In this document: piece by piece, positions 7,948-16,853 of the stretch | How positions within the stretch are numbered: position 1 is the stretch's first letter | How the letters are laid out: each line of letters begins with the position of its first letter | Assembly: GCF_000271665.2 (NCBI RefSeq) | Contig: NZ_CP010978.1 | Span: forward strand, 4,385,001 to 4,449,000 | DNA: 64,000 nt | Origin: Pelosinus fermentans JBW45 | GTDB lineage: Bacteria; Bacillota; Negativicutes; DSM-13327 | Reading direction: 5' to 3' | The notes under the pieces: model-generated | What the model saw: the letters and a program-made list of their open reading frames with translations, nothing else | What the model was told of the DNA's origin: nothing | Database searches by the model: none | Translations under genes and position numbers: made by a program

Positions 7948-9341
7948 TCCGCTCTATTTTCAGCAAAATACTTATTTCTCACATTGGGATCATCTTATTA
8001 AGTACAATCACCTTAACACTGGTTATGTCCTATCTAGTCCGATCCAATGCTGTAGATACCAAGCGGCAAGATCTATTATTTAAAGGCCGGGCAGTGGTAG
8101 AACTATTAACACCTAATCTCTTAGCTGGCAATATTCCTACTAATGAATCCCTTGACAAAATTAGTGAACTCGCCGGAGGGAGAATCTGGCTAATTAATGA
8201 AAAAGGTACTGTTCTTGCCGGTCAGCCTCCCAATAATTGGTCGAGACGATTTCAAGAGGATCGGCAAGAGTACATTGACTTGTTTACTGACAGCCCTCAT
8301 TCGTGGATACGCCCTACCTATCGAAGAGATCCTTCTATTGTTGTCACCTTTGCCATACCAGAAGCCCCTACACCCATTGTAATCTTTTTAGATGCTCCTA
8401 TTATGGGTGTAAACAAAACCGTCTCCTCTTTAGAAAGGACTTTGCTTTACTCTTTGCTCGCCAGCATTATTACCGCAATCCTTGCCGGATTTCTTGTTGC
8501 CCGCAGCCTTACCAAACCGATTGCGAATATCAGCCAAGCTGCCAAAAATTTTGCAGACGGCAATTATAATAGCCGCACTACGGCAATCGGCAATCATGAA
8601 ATCGGCAATTTAGGGCGCACCTTTAATAGTATGGCGGACTCCTTAGCTGAAATTGAACAAAACCGCCGCAACTTCTTAGCAAATGTTTCTCATGAATTAA
8701 AAACTCCCGTAACTTCTATCCAAGCTTTATCTGAAACAATCTTAGACGGTTTAGCTCCTAAACCAGAACAGCAACAACGCTATATTGCTACGATTTTGCA
8801 AGAAAGCCAGCGTCTTGACCGCTTAATTAGAGATTTACTTGACTTATCGCAATTAGAAGCAGACGAATTATCCATACTTTGCGAAAGATTGGATCTGCAA
8901 GCCTGGTTATTAACAGAAACAACTAAAATGGAAACCTTACTTAATCCCAAACATCTTACTCTGCAAACGGATATACCAGAGCAATTGCCCCATGTATGGA
9001 GCGATCCAGTTCGTTTAGGACAAGTATTTACCAATCTGCTGACAAATGCCATTCGCTATTCACCTGAGGACTCCACTATCACGATTCAATTATCTGCGAC
9101 AAAACATCAAGTTGCCATTTCCGTTATTGACCAAGGACTAGGCATATCTCCTGATGATATCCCATATATATGGGATCGCTTTTATCGTGCTGATAAATCA
9201 CGAGCTCGCACCTATGGTGGTACAGGTCTTGGACTTGCCATTACTAAAAAACTGGTACACGCCATGCAAGGTGAAATCAGCGTAGATAGCCATGTCGGCA
9301 AAGGATCCACCTTTACTTTCACACTCCCTATTATAAAATAA
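7944..9341 (+). CDS. Membrane sensor histidine kinase
   Basis: 465 residues: transmembrane segment 1 at about 11-31, an extracytoplasmic sensor loop (35-160), transmembrane segment 2 at about 167-186, HAMP (187-240), HisKA with the phosphorylated His250 in NVSHELKTP, and an HATPase_c domain with the N box (NLLTNAIRYS), DQGLGI and GGTGLGLA. It phosphorylates the regulator encoded just upstream. The sensor loop has no recognised domain, so the signal is unknown. The C-terminal GKGSTFTFTLP end is complete. Confidence 0.93.
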   Translation: MIRSIFSKILISHIGIILLSTITLTLVMSYLVRSNAVDTKRQDLLFKGRAVVELLTPNLLAGNIPTNESLDKISELAGGRIWLINEKGTVLAGQPPNNWSRRFQEDRQEYIDLFTDSPHSWIRPTYRRDPSIVVTFAIPEAPTPIVIFLDAPIMGVNKTVSSLERTLLYSLLASIITAILAGFLVARSLTKPIANISQAAKNFADGNYNSRTTAIGNHEIGNLGRTFNSMADSLAEIEQNRRNFLANVSHELKTPVTSIQALSETILDGLAPKPEQQQRYIATILQESQRLDRLIRDLLDLSQLEADELSILCERLDLQAWLLTETTKMETLLNPKHLTLQTDIPEQLPHVWSDPVRLGQVFTNLLTNAIRYSPEDSTITIQLSATKHQVAISVIDQGLGISPDDIPYIWDRFYRADKSRARTYGGTGLGLAITKKLVHAMQGEISVDSHVGKGSTFTFTLPIIK

Positions 9342-9349
9342 AGAACAAC

Positions 9350-9382
9350 TGTCATATCTTTGTCATATCTTCTTTGTATACT
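9350..9382 (+). promoter_or_regulatory. Direct-repeat operator and promoter of the secreted-protein gene
   Basis: TGTCATATCTT occurs twice head to tail at 9350-9360 and 9361-9371, an exact 11-bp period. A -10 box TATACT follows at 9377-9382. The repeats cover the -35 position, which has no TTGACA, as expected for a promoter activated by an OmpR-type regulator. Confidence 0.65.
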
Positions 9383-9429
9383 GATCTCAGCAGCCAATAC
9401 GGCTGACAATTGTACAGGGGGAATCTGAT

Positions 9430-10137
<708 letters not shown>

Positions 10138-10156
10138 AAACTAGAATATCCAACAT

Positions 10157-10198
10157 AAAAAGCAACAACGTAAGGCATAAGCCAAGTTGTTGCTTTTT
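10157..10198. terminator. Bidirectional intrinsic terminator
   Basis: Arms AAAAAGCAACAAC (10157-10169) and its exact complement (10186-10198) with a 16-base loop lie between the convergent secreted-protein and asparaginase genes; there are A and T runs at both ends. Confidence 0.9.
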
Positions 10199-10201
10199 TA
10201 T

Positions 10202-11197
10202 TTAGATTACCGCTTCTACGGTGCCAATTACATCACCGCGGTGATTTTTCAATACAGGTGGAAAATACTCGATTAGAGCCTGATATTCAGCAGCTGACAA
10301 TAAATCTAATTTCTTCAATATTGCTATTCCCGCAGGAGTAATGGCCCTAAAGCCTCCATCATCAATTTTAAAACTTACACCCAGACCATCGGGTACCGAT
10401 GCAAGGCAATATACCGCTTCTGCCCCAATCTTAGCTAAGATACGTCCTTTCGTAATATTCATGAGTACAGTATCAAAGCGTTTACTTCCTGCCACCACTT
10501 GAGGATGAGCCAGCATAGCATCACGAATTAGGCGTACTGACGTCTCACGCCCTCCCCATTGCCCCTCTTCTGGTTTAGCCAGACGAGCATAGGCCCAAGC
10601 CATATTATACAATGGCAAATAAAATACGGGCACGCCACAACCATCAATTCCTGTATCCACTTCATCTTTTTGCAAATTTGCACTATCAGCAACAGCCTGA
10701 TACATAATTTGTTGAACTGGATGAGAAAGATCGGTATATCCTGCAGGATCAATTTTTAACATTTGAGCTAAAGCCAGCATACCACTATGTTTACCTGAGC
10801 AAGCATTATGTACCGCCTGGTAGGGCAAATTCTGCAACATTAATTCCTTCACCATTTTACTACTCATAGGTTTGGCTGCCCCACATGCCAAAGAATCAAC
10901 TGATAAGCCAATCTTTTTTAATAGACTGTAAGCAAGGTTCACATGCTCAGACTCCCCACTATGGGATGATACCATAAAAGCAACTTCTTCATTTGTTAAA
11001 TGGAATCGCTCTACGCCACCTTGCTCAATAAGAGGCAATACTTGAAAGGGTTTTGCAGCCGATCGCCAAAACATCGGCCTCTTACCATCTCCAAGCTCCC
11101 AGACCATCTTCCCTGTACTATCTACGACAGCGACATCAGCATGGTGCCTGCATTCTACCCTGCCTCCCCGCGTATAATGCAATAATACCTCACTCAT
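10202..11197 (-). CDS. Asparaginase of the zinc-dependent Rhizobium-type class (PF06089)
   Basis: About 331 residues. The motifs SAAKPFQ, SSHSGE, CSGKHSGML and DGCGVPV are those of the third asparaginase class (the R. etli ReAV type), in which serine, lysine and zinc-coordinating cysteine residues sit in these segments; all appear present. The expected reaction is L-asparagine to aspartate plus ammonia in the cytoplasm. It is unrelated to the E. coli AnsA/AnsB enzymes. The ATG at 11197 is preceded by GGAGG eight bases upstream; an earlier in-frame TTG lies inside that site. It is a single-gene unit with its own sigma-A promoter. Confidence 0.9.
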   Translation of the reverse strand: MSEVLLHYTRGGRVECRHHADVAVVDSTGKMVWELGDGKRPMFWRSAAKPFQVLPLIEQGGVERFHLTNEEVAFMVSSHSGESEHVNLAYSLLKKIGLSVDSLACGAAKPMSSKMVKELMLQNLPYQAVHNACSGKHSGMLALAQMLKIDPAGYTDLSHPVQQIMYQAVADSANLQKDEVDTGIDGCGVPVFYLPLYNMAWAYARLAKPEEGQWGGRETSVRLIRDAMLAHPQVVAGSKRFDTVLMNITKGRILAKIGAEAVYCLASVPDGLGVSFKIDDGGFRAITPAGIAILKKLDLLSAAEYQALIEYFPPVLKNHRGDVIGTVEAVI

Positions 11198-11223
11198 ACC
11201 ACACACCTCCAATTGATAGTTCT

Positions 11224-11252
11224 ATTATAACGGACAGTCTATCTTATACCAA
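11224..11252 (-). promoter_or_regulatory. Sigma-A promoter of the asparaginase gene
   Basis: Minus-strand TTGGTA (11247-11252), 17 bases, then TATAAT (11224-11229), 26 bases before the ATG. Confidence 0.75.
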
Positions 11253-11302
11253 TACCTATCATAAGAAAAACGCTTCACATTCTTAAAACATATAAAACAT
11301 CA

Positions 11303-11391
11303 CGAACCACAGAGGCGCAGAGAACACAGAGAAAAAATAATGAATAGAGTTAGAAAATACCCCTCAGCGCACTCTGCATCTCTGCGGTTCG
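11303..11391. repeat. Dispersed ACCACAGAGGCGCAGAG repeat
   Basis: GAACCACAGAGGCGCAGAG at the left and CTCTGCATCTCTGCGGTTC at the right face each other around an AT-rich middle. It belongs with the copies at 21.9, 33.8, 43.4 and 50.6 kb. Confidence 0.7.
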
Positions 11392-11420
11392 ATCATTCTT
11401 TCCCGACTCTCTCCCACAAA

Positions 11421-11446
11421 AAAGAGCAGGTTTACACCTGCTCTTT
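11421..11446 (-). terminator. Intrinsic terminator of ftsH
   Basis: Perfect 11-base arms (11421-11431 and 11436-11446) with a 4-base loop, followed by a T-run on the minus strand, five bases past the ftsH stop. Confidence 0.9.
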
Positions 11447-11450
11447 AAAA

Positions 11451-13349
11451 CTAGGAACGAGTAATATATACGATTTTCGGCCCTGCTGGGCTATTCGTAT
11501 CCTCAACGCTCTCACTCTTCGTAAGAGCGATTTTCTCTGTTTCAGATTTCTCAGAAATTTTACCATTCGCTAACAGTTCTTCTAAATCGCTAGCTTCCAG
11601 TGTTTCTTTTTCAATAAGTGCAGCAGCAATCAAATGAAGCTTTTCAATATTTTCCTGCAGCATTGCTTCTGTTTTATTGTAAGCACCTTCAATCAATCTG
11701 CGCACTTCTTTATCAATAGAAGATGCTACTTCTTCACCGTAATTACGGTCACGAGAAATATCTCTTCCTAAGAACACCTGCTGCTGCTGCCTGTGCCCAA
11801 AAGTAATTGGTCCTAAATTCTCACTCATACCGTATTCGGTAATCATTTTACGTGATAAATCAGTGGCACGTTCTAAATCATTCTGCGCACCTGTACTGAT
11901 TTCCTTAAGAACAACAGCTTCCGCCACACGCCCACCTAACAATACACTGAGTTGTTCCAGTAACTCTGTACGTGTAGCATAATAGCGATCCTCTGTCGGC
12001 AGCATTAATGTATAACCGCCAGCTCGTCCGCGAGGAATGATCGACACTTTATGCACAGGATCTGTATTATCCAGCAGCATTCCAATTAAGGCATGACCTG
12101 CTTCATGATAGGCAGTGAGTTTTTTCTCACGTTCACTAATCACTTTACTTTTACGCTCAGGTCCAGCAACAACGCGTTCAACAGACTCTTCCATTTCAGG
12201 CATGTCAATCCGTTTTTTGTTACGTCGTGCTGCTAAAAGAGCAGCTTCATTCACTAGGTTGCTCAAATCCGCACCCGTGAAACCAGGTGTACGGCGCGCC
12301 AGTACATCAAGACTTACTTCCTTTGCTACTGGCTTACCTTTGGTATGAACTTTCAATATCTCCAGACGTCCCTTAACATCTGGTTTATCAACGACAATCT
12401 GTCTATCAAAGCGACCAGGACGCAGTAAGGCTGGATCAAGAATATCAGGGCGATTCGTTGCAGCAATGATAATAATTCCTTCATTGACGCCAAATCCGTC
12501 CATCTCTACCAATAACTGATTTAATGTCTGTTCCCGCTCATCATGTCCGCCGCCGAGACCTGCACCCCGTTGACGTCCTACAGCATCGATTTCATCAATA
12601 AACACAATACAAGGCGCGCTCTTTTTTGCTTGTTCAAACAGATCCCGTACTCTGGAAGCACCGACACCAACAAACATTTCCACAAAGTCAGAACCGCTGA
12701 TGCTAAAAAAGGGAACTCCTGCTTCCCCAGCTACTGCTCGGGCTAATAGAGTTTTACCTGTACCCGGAGGTCCAAATAACAATACACCTTTGGGAATACG
12801 AGCTCCCAAATCATTGAATTTCTTAGGATGTTTTAAGAACTCAACCACTTCTTCTAATTCTTGCTTTGCTTCATCAGCACCAGCCATATCGCCAAAGGTG
12901 ACCTTAATTTTATCCTCACCATGAAGCTTCGCCCGGCTTTTGCCAAAAGACATCACTCGATTTCCGCCGCCTTGTGTCTGCTGCATAATAAAGAACCATA
13001 CCCCAATTAGCAGCAGCATTGGCAAAATAGAAGAAAAAATTGTTGTCCACCATGGTGGTTGAGGCGGCTGTTCAGCCTTAATATCAACATTTTTTTCTCG
13101 CAACGTATTAATAAGTGTAGGATCATTCGGCGTAATTGTGGTAAATTCAGTACCATCTGTCAGTTTGCCTCGAATATCTTTATCGACAACCGTGACACTC
13201 TGAACCTTCTGTTCCTCAATTTGATGTAAAAATTGAGTATAGCTAATTTCCTGCTTATTCGTTGTACGTGAGGAATAGTAGTCAATTATTGAAATAGCAA
13301 TGATAATAATCAACAAATAAAAACTTACATTTCGAAAAAATTTATTCAA
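11451..13349 (-). CDS. ftsH: ATP-dependent membrane zinc metalloprotease FtsH
   Basis: 632 residues with the full FtsH layout: transmembrane segment 1 at about 8-24, an external domain, transmembrane segment 2 at about 104-123, AAA+ Walker A GPPGTGKT at 193-200, Walker B FIDEIDA near 250, the second region of homology ending RPGRFDR near 315, and the zinc site HEAGH at 415-419. It degrades membrane and short-lived cytoplasmic proteins as a hexamer. The start is TTG with GAGGAGGG upstream. It lies downstream of tilS and hpt, the usual order in Bacillota. Confidence 0.97.
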   Translation of the reverse strand: MNKFFRNVSFYLLIIIIAISIIDYYSSRTTNKQEISYTQFLHQIEEQKVQSVTVVDKDIRGKLTDGTEFTTITPNDPTLINTLREKNVDIKAEQPPQPPWWTTIFSSILPMLLLIGVWFFIMQQTQGGGNRVMSFGKSRAKLHGEDKIKVTFGDMAGADEAKQELEEVVEFLKHPKKFNDLGARIPKGVLLFGPPGTGKTLLARAVAGEAGVPFFSISGSDFVEMFVGVGASRVRDLFEQAKKSAPCIVFIDEIDAVGRQRGAGLGGGHDEREQTLNQLLVEMDGFGVNEGIIIIAATNRPDILDPALLRPGRFDRQIVVDKPDVKGRLEILKVHTKGKPVAKEVSLDVLARRTPGFTGADLSNLVNEAALLAARRNKKRIDMPEMEESVERVVAGPERKSKVISEREKKLTAYHEAGHALIGMLLDNTDPVHKVSIIPRGRAGGYTLMLPTEDRYYATRTELLEQLSVLLGGRVAEAVVLKEISTGAQNDLERATDLSRKMITEYGMSENLGPITFGHRQQQQVFLGRDISRDRNYGEEVASSIDKEVRRLIEGAYNKTEAMLQENIEKLHLIAAALIEKETLEASDLEELLANGKISEKSETEKIALTKSESVEDTNSPAGPKIVYITRS

Positions 13350-13465
13350 AGTAGCCCTCCTCTCACTGAAGCACCAACGTTATTTTCCTGCCATAGGCAT
13401 TGTCATGTCCTTTGGCCTCCATAGTGAAATATTATACCATCAAATCTAATAATTAACAATAAAAC

Positions 13466-14005
13466 TTAGTCTTGATAAATTTCGGGTTTTAAAATTCCGA
13501 TGTAGGGTAAATTCCGGTATTTTTCAGCATAATCAAGTCCATATCCAATTACAAAATAATCGGGTATAGTAAAGCCATTATATGCAATATCCACATTTAC
13601 CTTACGTCGATCTGGCTTATTAAGAAGTGTACATATCTTAATACTGGCTGGCTGGCGAGATTTAAGATTATCTACCAAATAATTCAAAGTTAAACCTGAA
13701 TCAATAATATCTTCTACCACTAGAACATGCTTACCTTCCACATTTTCATCAAGATCTTTGAGAATCCTTACCACGCCGCTAGAGCTGGTACCTGCACCAT
13801 AGCTGGATACTGCCATAAAATCAATTGCTACCGGAACTTTAATTGCTCTGGCTAAATCCGCCATAAACAGCACAGCTCCCCGTAGCACCCCAATCATTAA
13901 GATTTCTTCGCCAGCATAATCAGCAGTAATTTTTGCCCCTAGTTCTACTATACGCGCCGCTAATTGCTCTTCGCTGAGTAGGACTCTTTCTACATCATTA
14001 ATCAC
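13466..14005 (-). CDS. hpt: Hypoxanthine phosphoribosyltransferase
   Basis: About 179 residues from a GTG at 14005, which has AGGAGG seven bases upstream; a longer reading adds a poorly conserved 18-residue leader. The PRPP-binding motif VLVVEDIIDSGLTL is typical, as are ILMIGVLRGAV and the C-terminal DYFVIGYGLDYAEKYRNLPYIG. It converts hypoxanthine or guanine plus PRPP to IMP or GMP. It sits between tilS (62 bases) and ftsH, a conserved triplet. Confidence 0.95.
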   Translation of the reverse strand: MINDVERVLLSEEQLAARIVELGAKITADYAGEEILMIGVLRGAVLFMADLARAIKVPVAIDFMAVSSYGAGTSSSGVVRILKDLDENVEGKHVLVVEDIIDSGLTLNYLVDNLKSRQPASIKICTLLNKPDRRKVNVDIAYNGFTIPDYFVIGYGLDYAEKYRNLPYIGILKPEIYQD

Positions 14006-14067
14006 TATCGTTCCTCCTGTTTTATTATATATATTACGCAATAAAAAAATGTAAACCAATTAGAATT

Positions 14068-15462
14068 TTAATTAATTTTTATTGCATTTTCTAAAATTCT
14101 TAATTGTAAAAATGTTTTCGTTTTATCGGTGACTTCGCCACGTCGGCTTTGACGATAACCTCCAATCCAAAGGATACCTCCTTTATCGCAAATGATCGGT
14201 ACAAAATCTCTCACTTCCCGAGGAATTTTTTCATCAATAAAAAAATTTTTCACTTTTTTATTCCCAGCAAAACCAAGAGGGATAAAACGATCACCCACAC
14301 GGCGAGTACGAACAAATAAAGGTAATGATAGCTCATCTGCATCAAAAACAGCCACATTGAGCTGACTTTTTATCCGTGTCGCGGTTAGCTCTGCGCTGAT
14401 TTGTATACCCAATTGCTGAATTTGGGTAATACCAGGAATTGTTAATTCTTGTCCAGAATAGGCTGCCTGACTCGTCAAAACAAATGGCTTTTCTCCTACG
14501 TATAGTCCATCATATGTTTTATGAATTGTCAACCCACCAGGCAACTGTAAAATACTTCCCACTCGCCCATGAAAAAGCATCTCTATCAAAGTTTCCACAT
14601 GATAAAAGCTTATTCCTGTTAAAGAACCTTGTTTTTTTTCAATCGCTAAGCGAATTATTTCACGCGTAACGGCAATATGTACCAATTTCATCTGTTTAGC
14701 AACAAGCAGCAAGCAATGATTCTCTTCTTTTACAACTTCCGGCCAAATACTCTTAGCTGTATGCTGGATAAAATCATGCTCATCGCCAACAATGGCTGCA
14801 GTTCTACACAACGAATCTTTAACAGCATTATTATACTGTTTTTCCAGCTCAGGTAAAAGGTGAATACGAATACGATTGCGTAAATAATTGGTTTCAAAAT
14901 TCGAACTATCAAATTTAGGCTCTAGCTGCTTGGCTTTACAATACTCCATAATATCAGCCCTGCTGACCGATAGCAGCGGTCTAATAATATCACCATTCAT
15001 TGGCTGCATCCCTCGTATCCCAGCGCTGCCTGATCCACGCAGCATATTCATTAATACGGTTTCCGCCTGATCGTCCCGATGATGTCCTGTAGCAATCTTG
15101 GCACCACCCACCTCTTTAGCAACCTGCCGCAAATACCGATAACGTACTATCCGAGCAGCCTCTTCTCCAGACATGCCCGCCTCTTTCATAAACTTAGGTA
15201 CATCAATCGCTTTATGATAACATATTAGACTGTGTTTGGCACAAAAGTCCACTACAAAAGCCGCTTCCATGGCAGATTCTTCTCCACGGAGCATATGATC
15301 AACGTGGGCAACAACCATACTCATATTATATTCTGGGCGAAACGCAGCAAGGATATGTAACAACGCCAATGAATCTGGACCACCTGAGCAAGCCACTACA
15401 ATCGTATCTCCTTGCTCTAGTAATCCATGTCGATCTATCCATGCTTTAACTTTTTCTAACAT
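14068..15462 (-). CDS. tilS: tRNA(Ile)-lysidine synthase
   Basis: 464 residues. The N-terminal PP-loop SGGPDS is at residues 26-31, followed by HVDHMLRGEES and HHRDDQAETVLMN, which identify TilS; the C-terminal domain ends with RRVGDRFIPLGFAGNKKVKNFFIDEKIPR. The enzyme makes lysidine at C34 of tRNA-Ile(CAU) so that it reads AUA. The start overlaps the upstream exporter gene by 17 bases. An essential gene in almost all bacteria. Confidence 0.96.
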   Translation of the reverse strand: MLEKVKAWIDRHGLLEQGDTIVVACSGGPDSLALLHILAAFRPEYNMSMVVAHVDHMLRGEESAMEAAFVVDFCAKHSLICYHKAIDVPKFMKEAGMSGEEAARIVRYRYLRQVAKEVGGAKIATGHHRDDQAETVLMNMLRGSGSAGIRGMQPMNGDIIRPLLSVSRADIMEYCKAKQLEPKFDSSNFETNYLRNRIRIHLLPELEKQYNNAVKDSLCRTAAIVGDEHDFIQHTAKSIWPEVVKEENHCLLLVAKQMKLVHIAVTREIIRLAIEKKQGSLTGISFYHVETLIEMLFHGRVGSILQLPGGLTIHKTYDGLYVGEKPFVLTSQAAYSGQELTIPGITQIQQLGIQISAELTATRIKSQLNVAVFDADELSLPLFVRTRRVGDRFIPLGFAGNKKVKNFFIDEKIPREVRDFVPIICDKGGILWIGGYRQSRRGEVTDKTKTFLQLRILENAIKIN

Positions 15463-15904
15463 CAGTGCTGCAACTCTCCAAGTTATAATTTTTGATCAAG
15501 CGAAAAATAGTAGAACTAACAAAGATGCCAAAAGCAATGGCTCCTGCCGTTAATATCGTCTGCATCCCTTTTGCTACACCATCCACATAATTCCCTTCCA
15601 CCATGTAAAGCATTGTCATATAAGCATCACCTCCGGGAACTAAGGGAATAAATCCAGGAATAATAAAAATAGTCGCCGGTTTTCGAAGAATCCGTGCCAA
15701 AATTTCTGCTATTACCCCGATTGCTACACTCGCCAAGAAATCAGCTAATATTCCATTGCCGCCAAAGCTCATCGTAATATACATGATCAACCAGGCCACC
15801 ATACCAACGAAGCTAACATATAGTAATAATTTGCGAGGAATACGATATAATATACCCACGGATGCCGAAATTAATAGCACCGCTATTATTTTTACCATTA
15901 ACAC
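15446..15904 (-). CDS. Threonine/serine exporter, small subunit (ThrE_2 type)
   Basis: 152 residues with about five hydrophobic segments and the conserved IPGFIPLVPGGDAYMTML stretch. In this split form of ThrE, the C-terminal half of the Corynebacterium exporter is a separate protein. The start may be the GTG at 15904 (GAGGTG five bases upstream) or the ATG at 15898. It begins 12 bases after the large subunit gene and overlaps tilS, so all three are likely co-transcribed. Substrate is inferred from the family. Confidence 0.82.
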   Translation of the reverse strand: MLMVKIIAVLLISASVGILYRIPRKLLLYVSFVGMVAWLIMYITMSFGGNGILADFLASVAIGVIAEILARILRKPATIFIIPGFIPLVPGGDAYMTMLYMVEGNYVDGVAKGMQTILTAGAIAFGIFVSSTIFRLIKNYNLESCSTDVRKS

Positions 15905-15916
15905 AGCTTCACCTCA

Positions 15917-16675
15917 TTATACCTTAAGTGCCAATATAATTACCACACCCATAGCTACGGCTGCCGCTGTCAATGCAGCTTCTAGCCCCCTCGACAGACC
16001 ACTTAGCAAATCACCCGCAATCACATCCCGTATGGCATTGGTAATGGCTACTCCAGGGACTAAAGGCATAATACCACCAATAATGACAGCATCAGGTCGT
16101 AGATGAGGCCAGATTGAATGTAGGAGTACACCACAAAAAGCAACAGCCATACCACCAAGAAACTCAAAAGAAAATTGTACACCATGTAATTTAGAGACGA
16201 TATGAGCAATATAGCGTACGATCATAGCTGCTGCAAAGGCAGCTAATGTCTCAAAAAAAAGCGCGTTTTGCAAAACCGCAGTCCCTCCCCCAATGACCCC
16301 TGAAGCTAACATAGACGGCAATAAGGAAAATCCCGTCCGTTCTTTGCTAATACTGGTTAAAATCCCTTTAGCATCCTCATATCCCATGCGTTGGGCTACT
16401 AAGCTACGTGATAACTCATTTACCTTTGAAATCCGATCCAGATTGATTGTACGGTCTCGTACCCGCCGCATTACAGTTAAGGTATGACCAGCTTCGTCGG
16501 TTACTGTTAAAAAGACACCTGTAGGAATGACAAAGCTCTCCACAGTGCTGGCACCGCAAGCTTTGGCCATGTGGTCCATAGTTTCTTCTATTCGATAGGT
16601 TTCTGCTCCATTTTTTAACATAACCTCACCTGCTAGTGCCGCTAACGAAACCATTTGCTCCAATGAGATTGTCAC
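15917..16675 (-). CDS. Threonine/serine exporter, large subunit (ThrE, DUF1212 type)
   Basis: 252 residues: a cytoplasmic N-terminal domain (about 1-110) with the KNGAETYRIEETM phrase typical of the family, then five transmembrane helices. GGIMPLVPGVAITNAIRD parallels the PLVPG motif of the partner subunit. Together they are expected to export threonine, serine or related small molecules. The GTG start has only a weak ribosome site, so the N-terminus is a little uncertain. Confidence 0.85.
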   Translation of the reverse strand: MTISLEQMVSLAALAGEVMLKNGAETYRIEETMDHMAKACGASTVESFVIPTGVFLTVTDEAGHTLTVMRRVRDRTINLDRISKVNELSRSLVAQRMGYEDAKGILTSISKERTGFSLLPSMLASGVIGGGTAVLQNALFFETLAAFAAAMIVRYIAHIVSKLHGVQFSFEFLGGMAVAFCGVLLHSIWPHLRPDAVIIGGIMPLVPGVAITNAIRDVIAGDLLSGLSRGLEAALTAAAVAMGVVIILALKV

Positions 16676-16769
16676 GTATGCACACCGCCCATACTATTTT
16701 CAACATTAATAACTCTATCTAAATCAGTGTTATTTATTCTCTCGCTTTATTATCTTTTCCTGCAATTGC

Positions 16770-16806
16770 AATAAAAATAACCCAGATATCCTGGGTTATT
16801 TTTATT
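16770..16806 (-). terminator. Intrinsic terminator after spoIIE
   Basis: Exact 16-base arms (16770-16785 and 16791-16806) around a 5-base loop, rich in A and T at the ends, 48 bases past the spoIIE stop. Confidence 0.88.
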
Positions 16807-16853
16807 CATGGGTAATCTCCTTTGATTCTCCTTGGGAATTTATATACTTGTCA

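Noticed and set aside
11340-11573. Open frame across the repeat and ftsH terminator
   Set aside because: It covers a dispersed repeat, a terminator and antisense ftsH, so it is not a gene.
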